From CAVQGZ01 sp963714455 (GTDB lineage Bacteria > Actinomycetota > Actinomycetes > Jiangellales > Jiangellaceae): a stretch of 64,000 bases of DNA. Below are positions 16,763 to 27,553 of this stretch, in pieces. How positions within the stretch are numbered: the stretch's first letter is position 1; each line of letters opens with the position of its first letter. A program made the position numbers and the translations under genes. The DNA lies in contig CAVQON010000015.1 of assembly GCA_963714455.1 (NCBI GenBank), positions 1 through 64,000 of the forward strand, read 5' to 3'. Below the pieces are notes generated by a model, which searched no databases, was not told the DNA's origin, and saw only the letters and a list, made by a program, of their open reading frames with translations.

Positions 16763-17137
16763 TCAGAGCTTCGGTCGGGGTCGTGTCCCGCCGATGGCGC
16801 CCTCGACGGCCCTGACCTGGGGTAGCAGCGCCCGCAGGCGCTGGAGCTCACGCTCGAGAGTGGCGACGGCCGCATCGACCGCCTCGGGCTCGACGTGACC
16901 GGCCAGGTCGTGGCGAACGAGCCCGAGCGCGCGCTGGTGGCCGTCGATGCCCGCCGCGACGTGCCACCGCGCGAAGCGAGCCAGCACGAGCGGGTGGCGG
17001 CGCAGCACGTCGTGCAGGCGGTACTCCGGCGGGCACTGGTCGAGCAGCCATCCGGTGACGGCCGGCTGCCAGCCGGGCGCGTCCGGGGGCGGGAGCCCGT
17101 CCGGCCACGCCGGCGGCGTCCAGTCAGGGGGCCTCAC
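16763..17137 (-). CDS. Conserved hypothetical protein, Pro/Trp-rich N-terminus
   Basis: 124 residues, soluble. The N-terminus (RPPDWTPPAWPDGLPPPDAPG) is proline- and tryptophan-rich, followed by a helical segment with WLLDQCPPEYR and HPLVLARFARWHV and a C-terminal coiled-coil-like helix. I recognise this as a conserved actinobacterial hypothetical but know no function. GTG 17137 is chosen because GGAAGG (17149-17144) lies 6 nt upstream as ribosome binding site and the homologous part starts here. The upstream in-frame extension would run through the palindrome at 17157-17198. It follows acnA on the same strand. Confidence 0.65.
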   Translation of the reverse strand: MRPPDWTPPAWPDGLPPPDAPGWQPAVTGWLLDQCPPEYRLHDVLRRHPLVLARFARWHVAAGIDGHQRALGLVRHDLAGHVEPEAVDAAVATLERELQRLRALLPQVRAVEGAIGGTRPRPKL

Positions 17138-17143
17138 GGCGAA

Positions 17144-17227
17144 CCTTCCAAGGAGGTTTGGGGGTTTCCACGGCAGATCTGCCTTGGAAACCCCCAAACT
17201 TCCGCCGTCACGTGATCGTTTGGAAGG
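17144..17227. repeat. Nested palindrome between acnA and its downstream gene
   Basis: The core is a 42-bp near-perfect palindrome (17157-17198). TTTGGGGGTTTCCA at 17157-17170 pairs with TGGAAACCCCCAAA at 17185-17198, and the 12-bp palindrome GGCAGATCTGCC (17172-17183) sits between them; only C17171/T17184 do not pair. The stem extends a few more pairs outward. An outer pair, CCTTCCAA (17144-17151) and TTGGAAGG (17220-17227), brackets it. It lies after the acnA stop and before the next gene's ribosome binding site, which is part of the left outer arm. It could be a terminator, attenuator or small mobile remnant. Confidence 0.75.
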
Positions 17228-17258
17228 GGCGGGCGCGGGCGGGCGGGGCGAGCGCGGG

Positions 17259-20084
<2,826 letters not shown>

Positions 20085-20113
20085 GCTGTCTCCTCGTCCT
20101 CGTCCAACAGATT

Positions 20114-20131
20114 TATCTTGACGTCAAGATA
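20114..20131. promoter_or_regulatory. Perfect 18-bp palindrome in the acnA promoter
   Basis: TATCTTGACGTCAAGATA is an exact palindrome centred 38 bp before the acnA ATG. The surrounding AT-rich DNA stands out in this high-GC sequence, as expected of a core promoter. Winged-helix repressors of the MarR family bind palindromes of this size and style, and in Streptomyces a MarR-type regulator (TamR) controls aconitase. Which regulator acts here is not shown. Confidence 0.65.
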
Positions 20132-20139
20132 TTTGAACC

Positions 20140-21462
20140 TTACGCCTCTACGCCCTGCTCGGCAACCATCCTGCCGTGCGTGCCCACCGGCTGCAGGGTG
20201 GCCACGCACTCGACGTGGTGGGTCATCGGGAAGAGGTCGAACGCCCGCAGCCCGGCGAGGGAGTAGCCGAGCCCGGCGAACGTGGCGACGTCGCGGGCCA
20301 GCGCCGCCGGGTCGCAGGCGACGTAGGCCACCGCGCGAGGCGTCCGGGCTGCGATCGCGGCACAGACCGCGGCCCCGGCACCCGAGCGAGGCGGGTCCAG
20401 CACCACGAGGTCGACCCGCCGGGGCGACTCGGGGCGGGCCAGGTAGCGGTCGACCCGGTCGTTCACCAGCCGCACCGTCGGCAGGTCGTGCAGGTTGCGC
20501 CGGGCGTCGCGGACGGCCACCGGGTCGGACTCGACGGCCACCGCCGAGCCGGCCGGCCCGAGCGCGCCGGCCAGCGCGCCGGCGAAGAGCCCGACACCGC
20601 TGTAGAGGTCGAGCAGCGACTCCCCCGCCACGGGTGCCAGGGACGACTGGACGGCCTCGGCCAGGGCCTGCGCCGCACCGGGATGCACCTGCCAGAAACC
20701 CGCCCCGGTGACGCGCCACGTGCGCCCGGCCGCGCTCTCGCGTCGCCGCGGCGGCCCCGACAGGGTCTGCGCCGGCTCCTCGCGGGCCGGGCGTCGACGA
20801 GCGCCTCGCCCGCGACCTGAACCGGTCGCGGGCACCGGAGGCAGGCTCTGCACCGTCGGCGGCGCCTCGTCCCCACCCGTCACCAGCACGTCGATGCCGG
20901 GCTGCCAGGTCTGGGCGAGCACGTCGGGCAGGTGCAAGGACGCCTCGGCGATCGGACAGTCGTCCAGCGGCACCACGACGTGCGAGCGGTGCGCCCGCAA
21001 CCCGGCTCGGCCGGCCTCGTCCACCGTGAGGCGCACGCGCGTGCGCCACCGCAGGCCGTCGTCGTCGCCGGGCACCGCCTCGACGCCCACGTCGGCAGCG
21101 GCGACGTCCAGCCCGGCCAACCGACGCATCTGCTCGGCCACCACCTCTGCCTTGAGTCGTCGCTGCGCGGCCAGGTCGACGTGCTGGAAGTCGCAGCCGC
21201 CGCAGCCGCCGGGCCCTGCTGCCGCACAGCGGCTCGACACCCGGTCCGGCGACGCCTCCAGCACCTCGACGGCGTCCGCGCGCCAGAACCGGGCGCCCTC
21301 CGCGGCCTCGGTCAGCCGGGCGAGCACCCGCTCACCGGGCAGCGCATGGCGCACGAACACGACGCGCCCGTCGTGGCGCGCGACGCAGTGCCCGCCGTGG
21401 GCCACCGGCCCGACCGCCAGCTCCACCACCGATCCGACGTCGTCGGCGCCCGCCAGGGTCAC
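20140..21462 (-). CDS. TRAM-domain RNA uracil-5-methyltransferase (RumA/RlmD-like)
   Basis: 440 residues. An N-terminal TRAM domain (about 1-60) is followed by an Fe-S cluster cysteine set (CAAAGPGGCGGC, with a further cysteine in LDDCPI) and a class I SAM methyltransferase domain (LLDLYSGVGLFAGAL, VLDPPRSGAG). YVACDPAALARDV holds the catalytic cysteine. It is expected to methylate a uridine of 23S rRNA or tRNA. The central region has an Arg/Gly-rich insertion (about 220-255). Its GTG start overlaps the upstream permease stop by 4 nt (21459-21462), the same pairing as Rv2690c/Rv2689c. Confidence 0.88.
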   Translation of the reverse strand: MTLAGADDVGSVVELAVGPVAHGGHCVARHDGRVVFVRHALPGERVLARLTEAAEGARFWRADAVEVLEASPDRVSSRCAAAGPGGCGGCDFQHVDLAAQRRLKAEVVAEQMRRLAGLDVAAADVGVEAVPGDDDGLRWRTRVRLTVDEAGRAGLRAHRSHVVVPLDDCPIAEASLHLPDVLAQTWQPGIDVLVTGGDEAPPTVQSLPPVPATGSGRGRGARRRPAREEPAQTLSGPPRRRESAAGRTWRVTGAGFWQVHPGAAQALAEAVQSSLAPVAGESLLDLYSGVGLFAGALAGALGPAGSAVAVESDPVAVRDARRNLHDLPTVRLVNDRVDRYLARPESPRRVDLVVLDPPRSGAGAAVCAAIAARTPRAVAYVACDPAALARDVATFAGLGYSLAGLRAFDLFPMTHHVECVATLQPVGTHGRMVAEQGVEA

Positions 21463-23462
21463 GACCGCCTCGGCGGAGCCCGGCGCACGACCGGCTCGTC
21501 GCGAAAGCCGGTGCCGTCCTCCTCGGCGGTCTGCCACGGGACACTGGTGATCATCACACCGCGCATCGTCGAGAGCTGGTCGACGAGCTTGGCGGTGCTG
21601 GTGTTGTGCAGCAGCCGCTCCCACCAGTGGTGCACCACGTACTCCGGCACGTACACCGCGACCACGTCACGCGGGCTGGCCCGCTGGATGCCGCGCACGT
21701 ACTCCAGCACCGGCCGGGTGATCTCTCGGTAGGGCGAGTCGAGCACACGCAGCGGGACGGGGATGTCGTAGCGGTCCCAGTCGTCCATGAGCCCCCGGGT
21801 CGCTGAGGGGTCGACGTCGACGGTGACCCCTTCGAGCACGTTCGGGTTGGCCGCCCGCGCGTAGGCAACGGCCCGCATCGAGGTGCGGTTGACGTGCGCC
21901 ACCAGCACGATCGCGTGCACCCGGGACGGCAGGGTCGTGCGGGCGCTCGCGCCGTCGATGGCCACCTCGGCGGCCACGGTGTCGTAGTGCCGACGCACCC
22001 CGCTCATGCTCAGGTAGGCGACACCCATCAGCGCGACCGCCACCCACGCCCCCAGGGCCAGCTTCGAGGCGAGCACGACGACGAGGACGACCGCGCTGAG
22101 CACCAGCCCGACGACCGTCAGAGCCCGGCGCCGGCGGATGGCCGTGCGCTCCTGGGGTCTGCGCTCGGGGCGTAGACGGCGCCCCCAGTGCCGCACCATG
22201 CCGGCCTGGCTGACCGTGAACGCCACGAAGACCCCGACGATGTACATCTGCACGAGAGCGGTCACCGAGGCGTCAACCACCACCAGCAGCACCGCCGCGA
22301 CCGCCCCGAGCGTGAGGATGCCGTTGGAGAACGCCAGCCGGTCGCTGCGGGTGTGCAGCGACCGGGGCAGGTAGCCGTCACGGGCCAGCAGCGAGCCGAG
22401 CACCGGAAAGCTCGTGAACGCGACGTGGGCAGCCATCACCAGGATGAGCACGGCGGCGATCTCGGTCACCACGAACGCGAACGACACGTCGTCGAACACG
22501 GCCCGGGCGAGCTGTCCCAGGGCAGGCGCCTGGCTGTAGTCGTCGGGCACCGGCTGCCCGTCGAGCAGTGCCTGGGTCTGCGGGTTCTCCACGAAACGGA
22601 CGTCGGCCACCCGCGCCAGCCCGACCACGCCCACCAGCAGCACCGCGCCGACCACGGCGAGAAGCAGGATCGTCGAGCCGGTGTTGCGTCCCCGCGGGCG
22701 GCGGAAGTAGCCGGCCGCTGACGCCACCGTCTGCACGCCGGTGAGGCTCACCGACCCCACGGCGAACGCGCGCACGACGAGGATGCCGAGCGCCAACCCG
22801 GTCACCGCCATCCCGGACTCGCCGGCGGGCAGGATCTCGAGCTCGGCGCTCTCGGCCACGGGCGGGTCACCGGCCAGCGTGCGGCCCCATCCCCACGCCA
22901 GGACGAGGCCGATGGCCAGCACGAACAGGTAGGTCGGCACCGCAGTGATCGCCCGCCACCGGCGGATCCCGCGCAGGTTGACCAGCATCAGCAGCGCGAG
23001 CCCGACCAGCGCCGCCTGCGTCTCGCGGCCGACGAGCCACGGCCACGCCGACGCCAGGTAGTGCGACGCCGACGCCAACGACACGGCGAGCACGAGGACG
23101 TAGTCGACGAGCATCGCGCTTCCGACCAGCAGGGCCGACCGGGGCCCGAGATTGGCCGATGCCACCTCGTAGTCCCCGCCCCCGGACGGGTACTCCTCGG
23201 CCGTCTGGCGGTACGAGGCCGAGACGACCAGCAGCACCAGCGCGACGGCGATCGCGACCGGCACCGAGTAGGCGTACGCGGCGATCCCCGCCGCCGCGAG
23301 CGTCAGCAGGATCTCGTCGGGGCTGTAGGCCAGCGACGACAGGCCGTCGGAGCCGAACACCGGCACCGCCACCCGCTTGGGCAGCGTGCGCCTCGCCTCC
23401 TGCGTGGATCGGAGCTTGCGCCCGAGCACGACACGCTTGGAGAGCTCGCTCAGCCTGGCCAC
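21459..23462 (-). CDS. APC-superfamily permease, probable KimA-like potassium importer
   Basis: 667 residues: about 12 membrane segments then a cytosolic C-terminal region of about 180 residues resembling a universal-stress/nucleotide-binding fold. The N-terminus (GRKLRSTQEARRTLPKRVAV, then VFGSDGLSSLAYSPDEILL) is the signature of the KimA/YdaO branch, whose Bacillus member is a high-affinity K+/H+ symporter controlled by c-di-AMP. The gene is divergent from two trkA genes encoding K+-channel regulators, which supports a potassium role over amino-acid transport. GTG 23462 is chosen: TAGCAT (23475-23470) ends 7 nt upstream, so it is probably leaderless; ATG 23483 is the alternative. Confidence 0.82.
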   Translation of the reverse strand: MARLSELSKRVVLGRKLRSTQEARRTLPKRVAVPVFGSDGLSSLAYSPDEILLTLAAAGIAAYAYSVPVAIAVALVLLVVSASYRQTAEEYPSGGGDYEVASANLGPRSALLVGSAMLVDYVLVLAVSLASASHYLASAWPWLVGRETQAALVGLALLMLVNLRGIRRWRAITAVPTYLFVLAIGLVLAWGWGRTLAGDPPVAESAELEILPAGESGMAVTGLALGILVVRAFAVGSVSLTGVQTVASAAGYFRRPRGRNTGSTILLLAVVGAVLLVGVVGLARVADVRFVENPQTQALLDGQPVPDDYSQAPALGQLARAVFDDVSFAFVVTEIAAVLILVMAAHVAFTSFPVLGSLLARDGYLPRSLHTRSDRLAFSNGILTLGAVAAVLLVVVDASVTALVQMYIVGVFVAFTVSQAGMVRHWGRRLRPERRPQERTAIRRRRALTVVGLVLSAVVLVVVLASKLALGAWVAVALMGVAYLSMSGVRRHYDTVAAEVAIDGASARTTLPSRVHAIVLVAHVNRTSMRAVAYARAANPNVLEGVTVDVDPSATRGLMDDWDRYDIPVPLRVLDSPYREITRPVLEYVRGIQRASPRDVVAVYVPEYVVHHWWERLLHNTSTAKLVDQLSTMRGVMITSVPWQTAEEDGTGFRDEPVVRRAPPRRS

Positions 23463-23576
23463 ACCCCTGATGCTAGGGATCATCGGCCCCCGACGCGGGC
23501 AGGCACCGCCAAGCCGGCCCCGGCGGCGAGGAGATCATGGTTGTGTAGCGTCCGGGCTGACGGAGAGGATGGGGAC

Positions 23577-24236
23577 GTGAACGTCGTGATCCTGGGGTGT
23601 GGCCGGGTCGGGTCGACCCTGGCCAACGCCTTGGAAGACATGGGCCACCAGGTCTCGGTGATCGACCAGGACCCCAACTCGTTCCGCCGTCTCGGCCCCA
23701 CCTTCGAGGGCCGCACCGTCACCGGTGTGGGCTTCGACCCGGACGTGCTGCGCCGCGCGGGCATCGAGCAGGCCGACGCCTTCGCCGCGGTCAGCAGCGG
23801 CGACAACTCCAACATCATCGCCACGCGCGTGGCCCGTGAGGAGTTCGGCGTCGACAACGTCGCCGCCCGCATCTACGACCAGGGCCGTGCCGAGGTGTTC
23901 GAGCGACTCGGCATCCCGACCGTCGCCACCGTCGGCTGGACGGCCGACCAGCTCATCCGACGCCTGGTCCCCCAGGGCTCGGCCACCCACTGGACCGACC
24001 CGTCCGGCGAGGTGCGCCTGGCCGAGGTCGAGCTCGACCCGGGGTGGCGGGGCCGCACCGTCCGCCAGCTCGAGCGGGCCTCCGGTGGTCGGGTGGCGCT
24101 GCTGACCAGGCTGGGGTCGGGGGTCGTCCCGGCGTCGGAGACCGTCGTGCAGGACGGCGACCTCGTGCACATGGTGCTGCCCGTCGAGACAGCGGCTGAC
24201 GTGGTCGACACCCTCGGCAACCCTCCGGAGGACTGA
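23577..24236 (+). CDS. trkA: TrkA-family potassium uptake regulator (first of pair)
   Basis: 219 residues. An RCK_N Rossmann domain begins immediately (VVILGCGRVGSTLANALEDMG, acidic strand end at VIDQDP), with a C-terminal RCK_C domain (about 140-219). Such proteins bind NAD(H) or nucleotides and gate Trk/Ktr channels. It corresponds in order to CeoB (Rv2691). GTG 23577 has the ribosome binding site GGAGAGG 8 nt upstream. Its stop overlaps the second trkA start by one base, so the two are made together and probably form a heteromer. No Trk channel gene is in the window. Confidence 0.9.
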   Translation: MNVVILGCGRVGSTLANALEDMGHQVSVIDQDPNSFRRLGPTFEGRTVTGVGFDPDVLRRAGIEQADAFAAVSSGDNSNIIATRVAREEFGVDNVAARIYDQGRAEVFERLGIPTVATVGWTADQLIRRLVPQGSATHWTDPSGEVRLAEVELDPGWRGRTVRQLERASGGRVALLTRLGSGVVPASETVVQDGDLVHMVLPVETAADVVDTLGNPPED

Positions 24237-24904
24237 TGCGCGTCGCCATCGCAGGGGCCGGCAACGTGGGCCGGTCGATCGCCAACGAGCTGTTGGGCAA
24301 CGGTCACGAGGTGCTGCTGATCGACAAGGACTCGAAGGCCATCAAGTCGGACTCGGCACCGAAGGCGGAGTGGCTGCTTCAGGACGCCTGCGAGCTGTCC
24401 TCCCTGGAGGAGGCGGCGCTGGACCGCTGCGACGTCATGATCGCCGCGACCGGCGACGACAAGGTCAACTTGGTGGTGTCGCTGCTGGCCAAGACCGAGT
24501 TCGGCGTGCCGCGGGTGGTCGCCCGCGTCAACCACCCGAAGAACGAGTGGCTCTTCACCGACACCTGGGGCGTGGACGTCGCAGTGTCGACGCCGCGCAT
24601 CATGAGCGCCCTGGTGGAAGAGGCGGTGAGCGTCGGCGACCTGGTGCGCCTGTTCACCTTCCGCCAGGGCGAGGCCAACCTCGTCGAGATGACCCTGCCC
24701 GACAACTCCCCCATGCTCGGCACCCGCGTCGGCGACGCGCCGTGGCCGGTGGACACGACCCTGGTGGCCGTCATCCGCGACGGTCACGTGCACACCCCGC
24801 GCCCCGACCTGCCCTTGGAGGCGCACGACGAGCTGCTGCTGGTCGCCGCACCCGAGCGCGAGCCGGCGCTGGAGAGCCTGCTGGCGCCGCACAGCAGGTC
24901 GTGA
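24236..24904 (+). CDS. trkA: TrkA-family potassium uptake regulator (second of pair)
   Basis: 222 residues. The RCK_N domain starts with MRVAIAGAGNVGRSIANELL (GxGxxG intact, acidic LIDKD). An RCK_C domain follows with TLVAVIRDGHVHTPRPD near the C-terminus. It is the CeoC (Rv2692) counterpart. The ATG shares its A with the upstream TGA stop. The paired RCK proteins next to a divergent KimA-like permease suggest a coordinated K+ uptake locus. The two paralogues differ outside the Rossmann core, so this is an old duplication. Confidence 0.9.
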   Translation: MRVAIAGAGNVGRSIANELLGNGHEVLLIDKDSKAIKSDSAPKAEWLLQDACELSSLEEAALDRCDVMIAATGDDKVNLVVSLLAKTEFGVPRVVARVNHPKNEWLFTDTWGVDVAVSTPRIMSALVEEAVSVGDLVRLFTFRQGEANLVEMTLPDNSPMLGTRVGDAPWPVDTTLVAVIRDGHVHTPRPDLPLEAHDELLLVAAPEREPALESLLAPHSRS

Positions 24905-24949
24905 CGGACCGCCACCGGTCCTGACCGGCCACCGCAGGTGGCCTGCGCC

Positions 24950-25663
24950 TCAGCGCGTCTCCGGCTCGTCCGGGCTGCCCGAGTCGGCGGACGTCGACTG
25001 CTCGTCGTTGTCGTCGGCCTGGGCTGCCTCGATGGCGGCCTGCCGGTCCCGCGCGCCCTTGATCACCAGCCACGACAGCCACAGGCACAGCAGGAACAGC
25101 GGCCAGCCCATCACGACGCGGGCCACGCCGAGCGCCACGACCGACTCGGTGAGGTAGAGCGGCAGCTGGACGGCGAGGCGCAGGCCGAACATCGCTACCC
25201 AGAACCACGAGGCCACCGTGTACGCACGCAGCAGGTGCGGCGTCGCCCGCCAGCCCATCCCCTCGCCGGTGGCGAGAGCGACGAGCACGCCCAGCAGCGG
25301 CCAGCGCACCACGATGGAGACGAGGTAGGCCAGCCCGTAGGCCACGTTGATGAGCAGGCCGGGGGCGAAGAAGTCCTCGGCCTGGCCGGTGCGGTTGGCG
25401 AACCAGGCCGCGACTCCCACGGCGACGAAGCCGCCGACGACGTTCTGGATGCTGTCGCGCCGCACGAGACGCAGGACGGCCAGCAGGGCCCCCGCGCCGA
25501 GAGCGGCGAACAACGCCGGCTGAAGCACCTGGCCGTTGAGGGCGTAGATCGTCACGAACACGACCGTCGGCAGGCCGGAGTCGATCAGCATCTCGCGGCT
25601 GATCAGGTTCGAGGTGGGGAACTTCTCGCCGGTGACGTCGCCGAGCCCCGGGCGCTGGCTCAC
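24950..25663 (-). CDS. DUF3159 membrane protein (first copy)
   Basis: 237 residues with five to six predicted membrane segments (LPTVVFVTIYALNG, AALGAGALLAVLRLVRR, VVGGFVAVGVAAWFANRTG, LLGVLVALATGEGMGWR, VMGWPLFLLCLWLSWLVI) and an acidic C-terminal tail of about 35 residues. The NRTG and RRDS segments are family signatures. Its function is unknown. A second DUF3159 gene lies 1.1 kb away with an OB-fold gene between them. It starts 13 nt after the OB-fold stop and is cotranscribed. In position it corresponds to Rv2693c. Confidence 0.85.
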   Translation of the reverse strand: MSQRPGLGDVTGEKFPTSNLISREMLIDSGLPTVVFVTIYALNGQVLQPALFAALGAGALLAVLRLVRRDSIQNVVGGFVAVGVAAWFANRTGQAEDFFAPGLLINVAYGLAYLVSIVVRWPLLGVLVALATGEGMGWRATPHLLRAYTVASWFWVAMFGLRLAVQLPLYLTESVVALGVARVVMGWPLFLLCLWLSWLVIKGARDRQAAIEAAQADDNDEQSTSADSGSPDEPETR

Positions 25664-25676
25664 CGCGGGCGACCCC

Positions 25677-26087
25677 TCACGCGGTGGGCGGCGGGTCGAG
25701 CTCGTAGCGCGGGTTGTACATCACCCGACGGTCGCCGTTGATCGAGACGAGCCCGCTGGCGCTCAGCGTGCGCCCGCACTCGATGCCGTGGATGCGCCGA
25801 CGGCCCAGCCAGACCAGCAGCACCGTCCCGCTGCCGTCGAACAGCTCGGCCTCCAGGGACGGGGAGCCCGCTCGGGGGAGCATGCGTACCGACCGAACGG
25901 AACCGTGGACGGTGACCCGCTGACGGTCGCAGCACTGCGACGCCGGCACCGCGCCCATCTCGGCCGTGGTGTCGAGCAGCCCGGCGGCGTCCTGCTCCTC
26001 GACCGGGGCGGTCATCTTGTTCCACAGACCGCGCAGTCCCGACGCTGCTCTCGCACGCGAGACCGGGCTCGGTGTGGACGCGCTCAC
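25677..26087 (-). CDS. OB-fold nucleic-acid-binding protein
   Basis: 136 residues. A helical N-terminal part is followed by a five-strand OB-fold (about 58-130: RVTVHGSVRSVRML, LEAELFDGSGTVLLVWLGRR, IHGIECGRTLSASG), as in RecG-like and aminoacyl-tRNA-synthetase anticodon domains. It is the Rv2694c counterpart by order. Its function is unknown. The GTG at 26087 follows TAGCCT (26099-26094) by 6 nt, and that TAG is also the stop codon of the upstream DUF3159 gene. It therefore appears to have its own leaderless promoter inside the operon. Confidence 0.82.
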   Translation of the reverse strand: MSASTPSPVSRARAASGLRGLWNKMTAPVEEQDAAGLLDTTAEMGAVPASQCCDRQRVTVHGSVRSVRMLPRAGSPSLEAELFDGSGTVLLVWLGRRRIHGIECGRTLSASGLVSINGDRRVMYNPRYELDPPPTA

Positions 26088-26096
26088 ACGCAGAGG

Positions 26097-26738
26097 CTAC
26101 GTCACCGACGTCGACTGAGGCGAGGCCCGGCGAGCGGCGTAGGCCGGTTCGAGCACCTGCCACGACAGCCAGATGACCACGAGCACCATCGGCCAGCCCA
26201 TCACCACCTTCATCACGCCGAGCGCGAGAAGCTGGTCGGACAGCCACAGCGGGGTCATGACGATCACCCGCAGCACGAACGAGGCGGTCCAGATCCAGCT
26301 GGCCCGCTGGTAGGCCCCGAGCAGCCGCGGGTCGGTGCGCCATGTCTTGGACCGGGTGATGGTGCCGACGACGACGCCCAGCAGCGGCCGGCGCACCCAG
26401 ATCGACACCGCCCAGGCCACTGCCGCCCCGACGTTGGCCAGCAGGCTGGGCAAGAAGTAGTCCACCGGACGTCCGGTGGCGTTGACGACGGCGACCGACA
26501 GCGCCACACCGGCGAAGCCGGCGAGCACGTGGCGCAGGGAGTCCTTGCGGGCGAGCCGCAGCGCTGCCACCACGCCACCGACGACGAGGGCGGACGTCAG
26601 CGCCACCGGCATGTTCTGGCCGGTGGCGAGGTAGGTGATGACGAAGGTGAGCGCCGGCAGGGCGGAGTCGAGCAGGCCGCGGCGCCCGCCGAGCACCTGC
26701 ATCAGCGTCGGCTCGTCGAGGACCTCCGGCTGACTCAC
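26097..26738 (-). CDS. DUF3159 membrane protein (second copy)
   Basis: 213 residues with the same membrane pattern as the other copy (LPALTFVITYLATGQNMPVAL, VVGGVVAALRLARKDS, VLAGFAGVALSVAVVNATG, LLGVVVGTITRSKTWR, VMGWPMVLVVIWLSWQVL). The two clearly descend from one duplication but differ at most positions outside the signatures. GTG 26738 overlaps the DUF3710 stop by 4 nt. It is the first DUF3159 gene of the dut-DUF3710-DUF3159-OB-DUF3159 array. Its function is unknown. Confidence 0.85.
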   Translation of the reverse strand: MSQPEVLDEPTLMQVLGGRRGLLDSALPALTFVITYLATGQNMPVALTSALVVGGVVAALRLARKDSLRHVLAGFAGVALSVAVVNATGRPVDYFLPSLLANVGAAVAWAVSIWVRRPLLGVVVGTITRSKTWRTDPRLLGAYQRASWIWTASFVLRVIVMTPLWLSDQLLALGVMKVVMGWPMVLVVIWLSWQVLEPAYAARRASPQSTSVT

Positions 26739-27553
26739 TCGTCCTCGGCTTCCGACGGGGGCGCGTCGGTGGCCGACTCCGGTGGTGGGACGTCGGTGGC
26801 CGACTCCGGCCGGGGCGGCGGGGTCAGCTCGATCAGCTCGCCGGGGGCCATCGGCTCGTCGCCCCGCACGACGACGGTGTCTTGGACGATCGCCATCATC
26901 TTGTTCATCTGCTCCTGGTCGACCGCCGCCCGCCCGAGCATCGTGGCCCGCAGCATCCAGCGCGGCCCGTCGATGCCGAGCACCACCGAGGGCTGCACGC
27001 CGGTCTTGCCGTCGGACGTGGTGGCCGGGATCGACAGGCGCAGCACCGGGCCCCACGGGCCCTTGCCCTCCTGCGTGGTGCCACGCTTGCGGTCGGCGTC
27101 GGCCTGCACAGCCCGGCGCGTCGTCGGCCACAGCGGCGTGGACTTGCCGGCGGCGGTGGCCATGAGCTGCAGTGCGGCGTTCTCGGCCACCAGCAGCACG
27201 CTCGTCGCCTTGCCGGAGGTCTGGTCGACCTGCATCTGCACCTGCATGCCACCGGCCGGGCGGATACGCAGGCCACCGAGGTCGAGGCGCGGCGCGGTGT
27301 GGCTGGGCCGGCTGCCGTCCAGCTCGGACACGTCCCACGGGCCGTTCGGCCGCGCCGGCTTCTGGTCGCTGTCTGCGCCCGCGGCGTCCTTCCCGTCGCC
27401 CTCGCCCTGGTCGGCAACCTGATCGGTGCCCACCTCGTCACCCGCCCCGTCGGCGCCCCCGTCGGCGGACTCGGCGGCACCCGCGTCGTGCCGCTCGGCG
27501 TCAGCGGTGGGCTGTGCGGGCGTCTCGGACTGCTTAGCCCGGCGGCGGAACAT
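26735..27553 (-). CDS. DUF3710 family protein
   Basis: 272 residues. MFRRRAKQ begins a basic N-terminus, then a long acidic disordered stretch (about 15-75, Asp/Gly/Ala-rich). The DUF3710 core follows from PNGPWDVSEL (about 78) through LDLGGLRIRPAGGMQVQMQ, KGPWGPVLRLSIP, and GIDGPRWMLRATMLGRAAVD. A Pro/Glu-rich tail repeats SATDVPPPE/SATDAPPSE. The family is found in actinobacteria beside dut and has no known function. The ribosome binding site GGGAGG lies 7 nt before ATG 27553. The gene overlaps the 3' end of dut by 20 bp. Confidence 0.85.
   Translation of the reverse strand: MFRRRAKQSETPAQPTADAERHDAGAAESADGGADGAGDEVGTDQVADQGEGDGKDAAGADSDQKPARPNGPWDVSELDGSRPSHTAPRLDLGGLRIRPAGGMQVQMQVDQTSGKATSVLLVAENAALQLMATAAGKSTPLWPTTRRAVQADADRKRGTTQEGKGPWGPVLRLSIPATTSDGKTGVQPSVVLGIDGPRWMLRATMLGRAAVDQEQMNKMMAIVQDTVVVRGDEPMAPGELIELTPPPRPESATDVPPPESATDAPPSEAEDE

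Noticed and set aside
21459..23462. Ordinary amino-acid permease
   Set aside because: The N-terminal signature and the long soluble C-terminus fit the KimA-like branch, and the neighbours are TrkA proteins; kept as a probable K+ importer.
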